A DNA stretch of 64,000 bases from Erigeron canadensis (lineage: Eukaryota; Streptophyta; Magnoliopsida; Asterales; Asteraceae). Below, in pieces: positions 62,917-64,000 of the stretch (positions are counted from its first letter, which is position 1; the number at the start of each line of letters is the position of its first letter). A model generated the notes under the pieces. The model worked only from the letters and a program-made list of their open reading frames with translations. It was not told the origin of the DNA and did not search any database. The position numbers were made by a program, and so were the translations under genes. The stretch is taken from positions 15,807,664 through 15,871,663 of the forward strand of contig NC_057768.1 of NCBI RefSeq assembly GCF_010389155.1, written 5' to 3'.

Positions 62917-63972
62917 TGATGCAGAGGTATCCAGGTTCACTGAACTGGAGAAACCAACTGAGCTGGAGAAGTTAAGTGAAGTGGAGAAAACTAGTCAGAT
63001 AATGCCATCAGAACAAGCAATGTTGATCCTGCCAGCGGTCGCCCATTTTAGACGAGTATTTATTGGACCAGCCCAGTCACAGGTTGTAACATTACTCCAG
63101 TGACAAGGGTCTCCATATGTTAGAAGTAGTGATCCAGTGAAACTTTCCAGAAGTCCACCAGAGGAGTTTCTAGAAGCTCTCCAGTGACCAACTCCAGTCC
63201 AGTCAACTAAAGGGCGCTCCAGATGAAATCTCCAGTGGAGTGCCAGATTGTATTTCCAGTTTTCCAATAAAGTCTGTCTCGTGTGGTGGGGACCAATAAA
63301 GAAGGAATGACAGCTGTTGAAAGGAAGGAAGGTGTGACAACGTTAATCCTAACGGTTTGAGGGCCCATTTGCAGAAGGAATATTTCTAAAAGCTTTATGT
63401 GTCTCTTTCCTATTGGTGGAATAATTAGTGGCTGTCCCCATGATAAAATTTAGTGGTTGTCCTTTGCCCAAGACACCTTTTTATTATTTTATTATTATTT
63501 CAATAACTCCTAGAAAATAGTATTATCTATAAATAGGGGTTGTATTTTTCATTGCAAGTTAGATCATGTTGTTAAATGAAATTAATAGAGCAGCCTCTAT
63601 TTTTTATCCAAAATCTTCATTTACCTTTATAGATCTTTGATCTTGGTGGTTTGGAGTGATCCCTTTATCTATATTTGTAATGGTTCGTCCTTTATCAAAT
63701 ATAGTGGTGAGATCTTAAATCTTTGATTCCTTTATCTGTGTTTGTGGTGGCTAGACCTTTATCAAACATAGTGGTGGGTTGGAGTGTTTCCTTTATCCTT
63801 GATTCCGGTGGCTTGGCCTTTACGAATCTTGGTGGTGGATTCTTTTATCTATCATTTTACTTATCGTCTTGTTGTGTTGTTTATTTCATAAAATCCAGAA
63901 AATAGCAAAAATATCGAATTCCATTTTGTTTAATTTCCGCTGTGCTTGAGTTATTGCATGATTTACGCATCA
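62917..63972 (+). mobile_element. gypsy G LTR3 (1,056 bp)
   Basis: TGATGC...GCATCA ends, same length as LTR1. TATA box CTATAAATAG at 63527-63536. The U3 frame reads MPSEQAMLILPAVAHFRRVF until a TGA. Framed arms: CTATATTTG 63669-63677 with CAAATATAG 63696-63704; CTGTGTTTG 63736-63744 with CAAACATAG 63763-63771; GATTC/GAATC at 63801-63828. The flanks do not show a matching 5-bp TSD, and no primer site follows, so it is a recombinant or truncated copy. Confidence 0.9.
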
Positions 63973-64000
63973 AAGACCTTATGGAGATTGATAGGTACAA
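63973..64000. other. window edge, nothing recognised
   Basis: 28 bases after LTR3; not a primer binding site. Confidence 0.5.

Noticed and set aside
62917..63972. Solo LTR with TSD
   Set aside because: Left flank ccttg and right flank aagac do not match, so the usual solo-LTR origin is not supported.

Overview
The window is plant nuclear DNA, probably eudicot and perhaps asterid (lineage judged weakly, from the style of the L1 and copia proteins). It is AT-rich and consists almost wholly of nested retrotransposons. I see no intact host gene, no rRNA or tRNA gene, no CRISPR array and no bacterial-style operon. Coding stretches are gag, pol, LINE ORF1/ORF2 and retroelement accessory ORFs, nearly all with stops, frameshifts or deletions.

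Layout. 1-1955: 3' end of a Ty3/gypsy pol with an 18-bp minisatellite, running into an LTR. 1956-2660: LINE tail. 2661-4085: unassigned DNA and an unrecognised broken ORF. 4090-14098: a plus-strand L1-type LINE (K) split by two minus-strand LINEs. LINE I (4684-7414) itself carries a non-autonomous CACTA transposon (4708-6865) with a captured ABC-transporter fragment. LINE J (7753-13679) is full length with an 18-bp target-site duplication (TSD). 14099-38110: a chromodomain Ty3/gypsy element (T1, minus) whose 3' LTR was split by a young Sirevirus-like Ty1/copia element (minus, 14638-34202, TSD aatga). A 100-N gap at 22003-22102 splits the copia element, and both flanks carry the same ~7.6 kb, almost certainly two unmerged overlapping contig ends. 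38111-43394: three LINE pieces (C, D, E), E inside D with a 17-bp TSD. 43395-50467: Ty3/gypsy elements of a second family, with LTRs of about 1.05 kb, initiator-Met tRNA primer sites and partial gag-pol. 50468-52757: another T1-type LTR. 52764-62835: LINE fragments L, M and N alternating with long LTRs (H1, H2) and LTR fragments; N carries a tRNA-derived SINE with a 17-bp TSD. 62836-64000: a gypsy pol scrap and another 1,056-bp LTR.

How the pieces work. The copia element has gag, then protease/integrase/RT, then RNase H, then about 4 kb of extra ORFs (a, b, c) before the 3' LTR, the layout of envelope-bearing Sireviruses. ORF a is preceded by its own TATA box, a CT-rich leader, a good plant start context and ABRE-like boxes. 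The RT catalytic half is deleted, yet the LTRs differ only by one 10-bp indel, so the copy is young and was probably mobilised in trans. The LINEs are L1-type: ORF1 has DUF4283 plus a zinc knuckle, ORF2 has AP-endonuclease, RT and a zinc-binding tail, and the 3' UTR carries two stem-loops conserved in shape but not in sequence.

Most worth following up: an array of compensating inverted arms in the leader part of the second gypsy family's LTRs; the copia extra-ORF cassette with its internal promoter; the CACTA gene capture; a conserved reading frame inside the gypsy LTR; the LINE 3' stem-loops; and the assembly duplication, which affects any copy count here.
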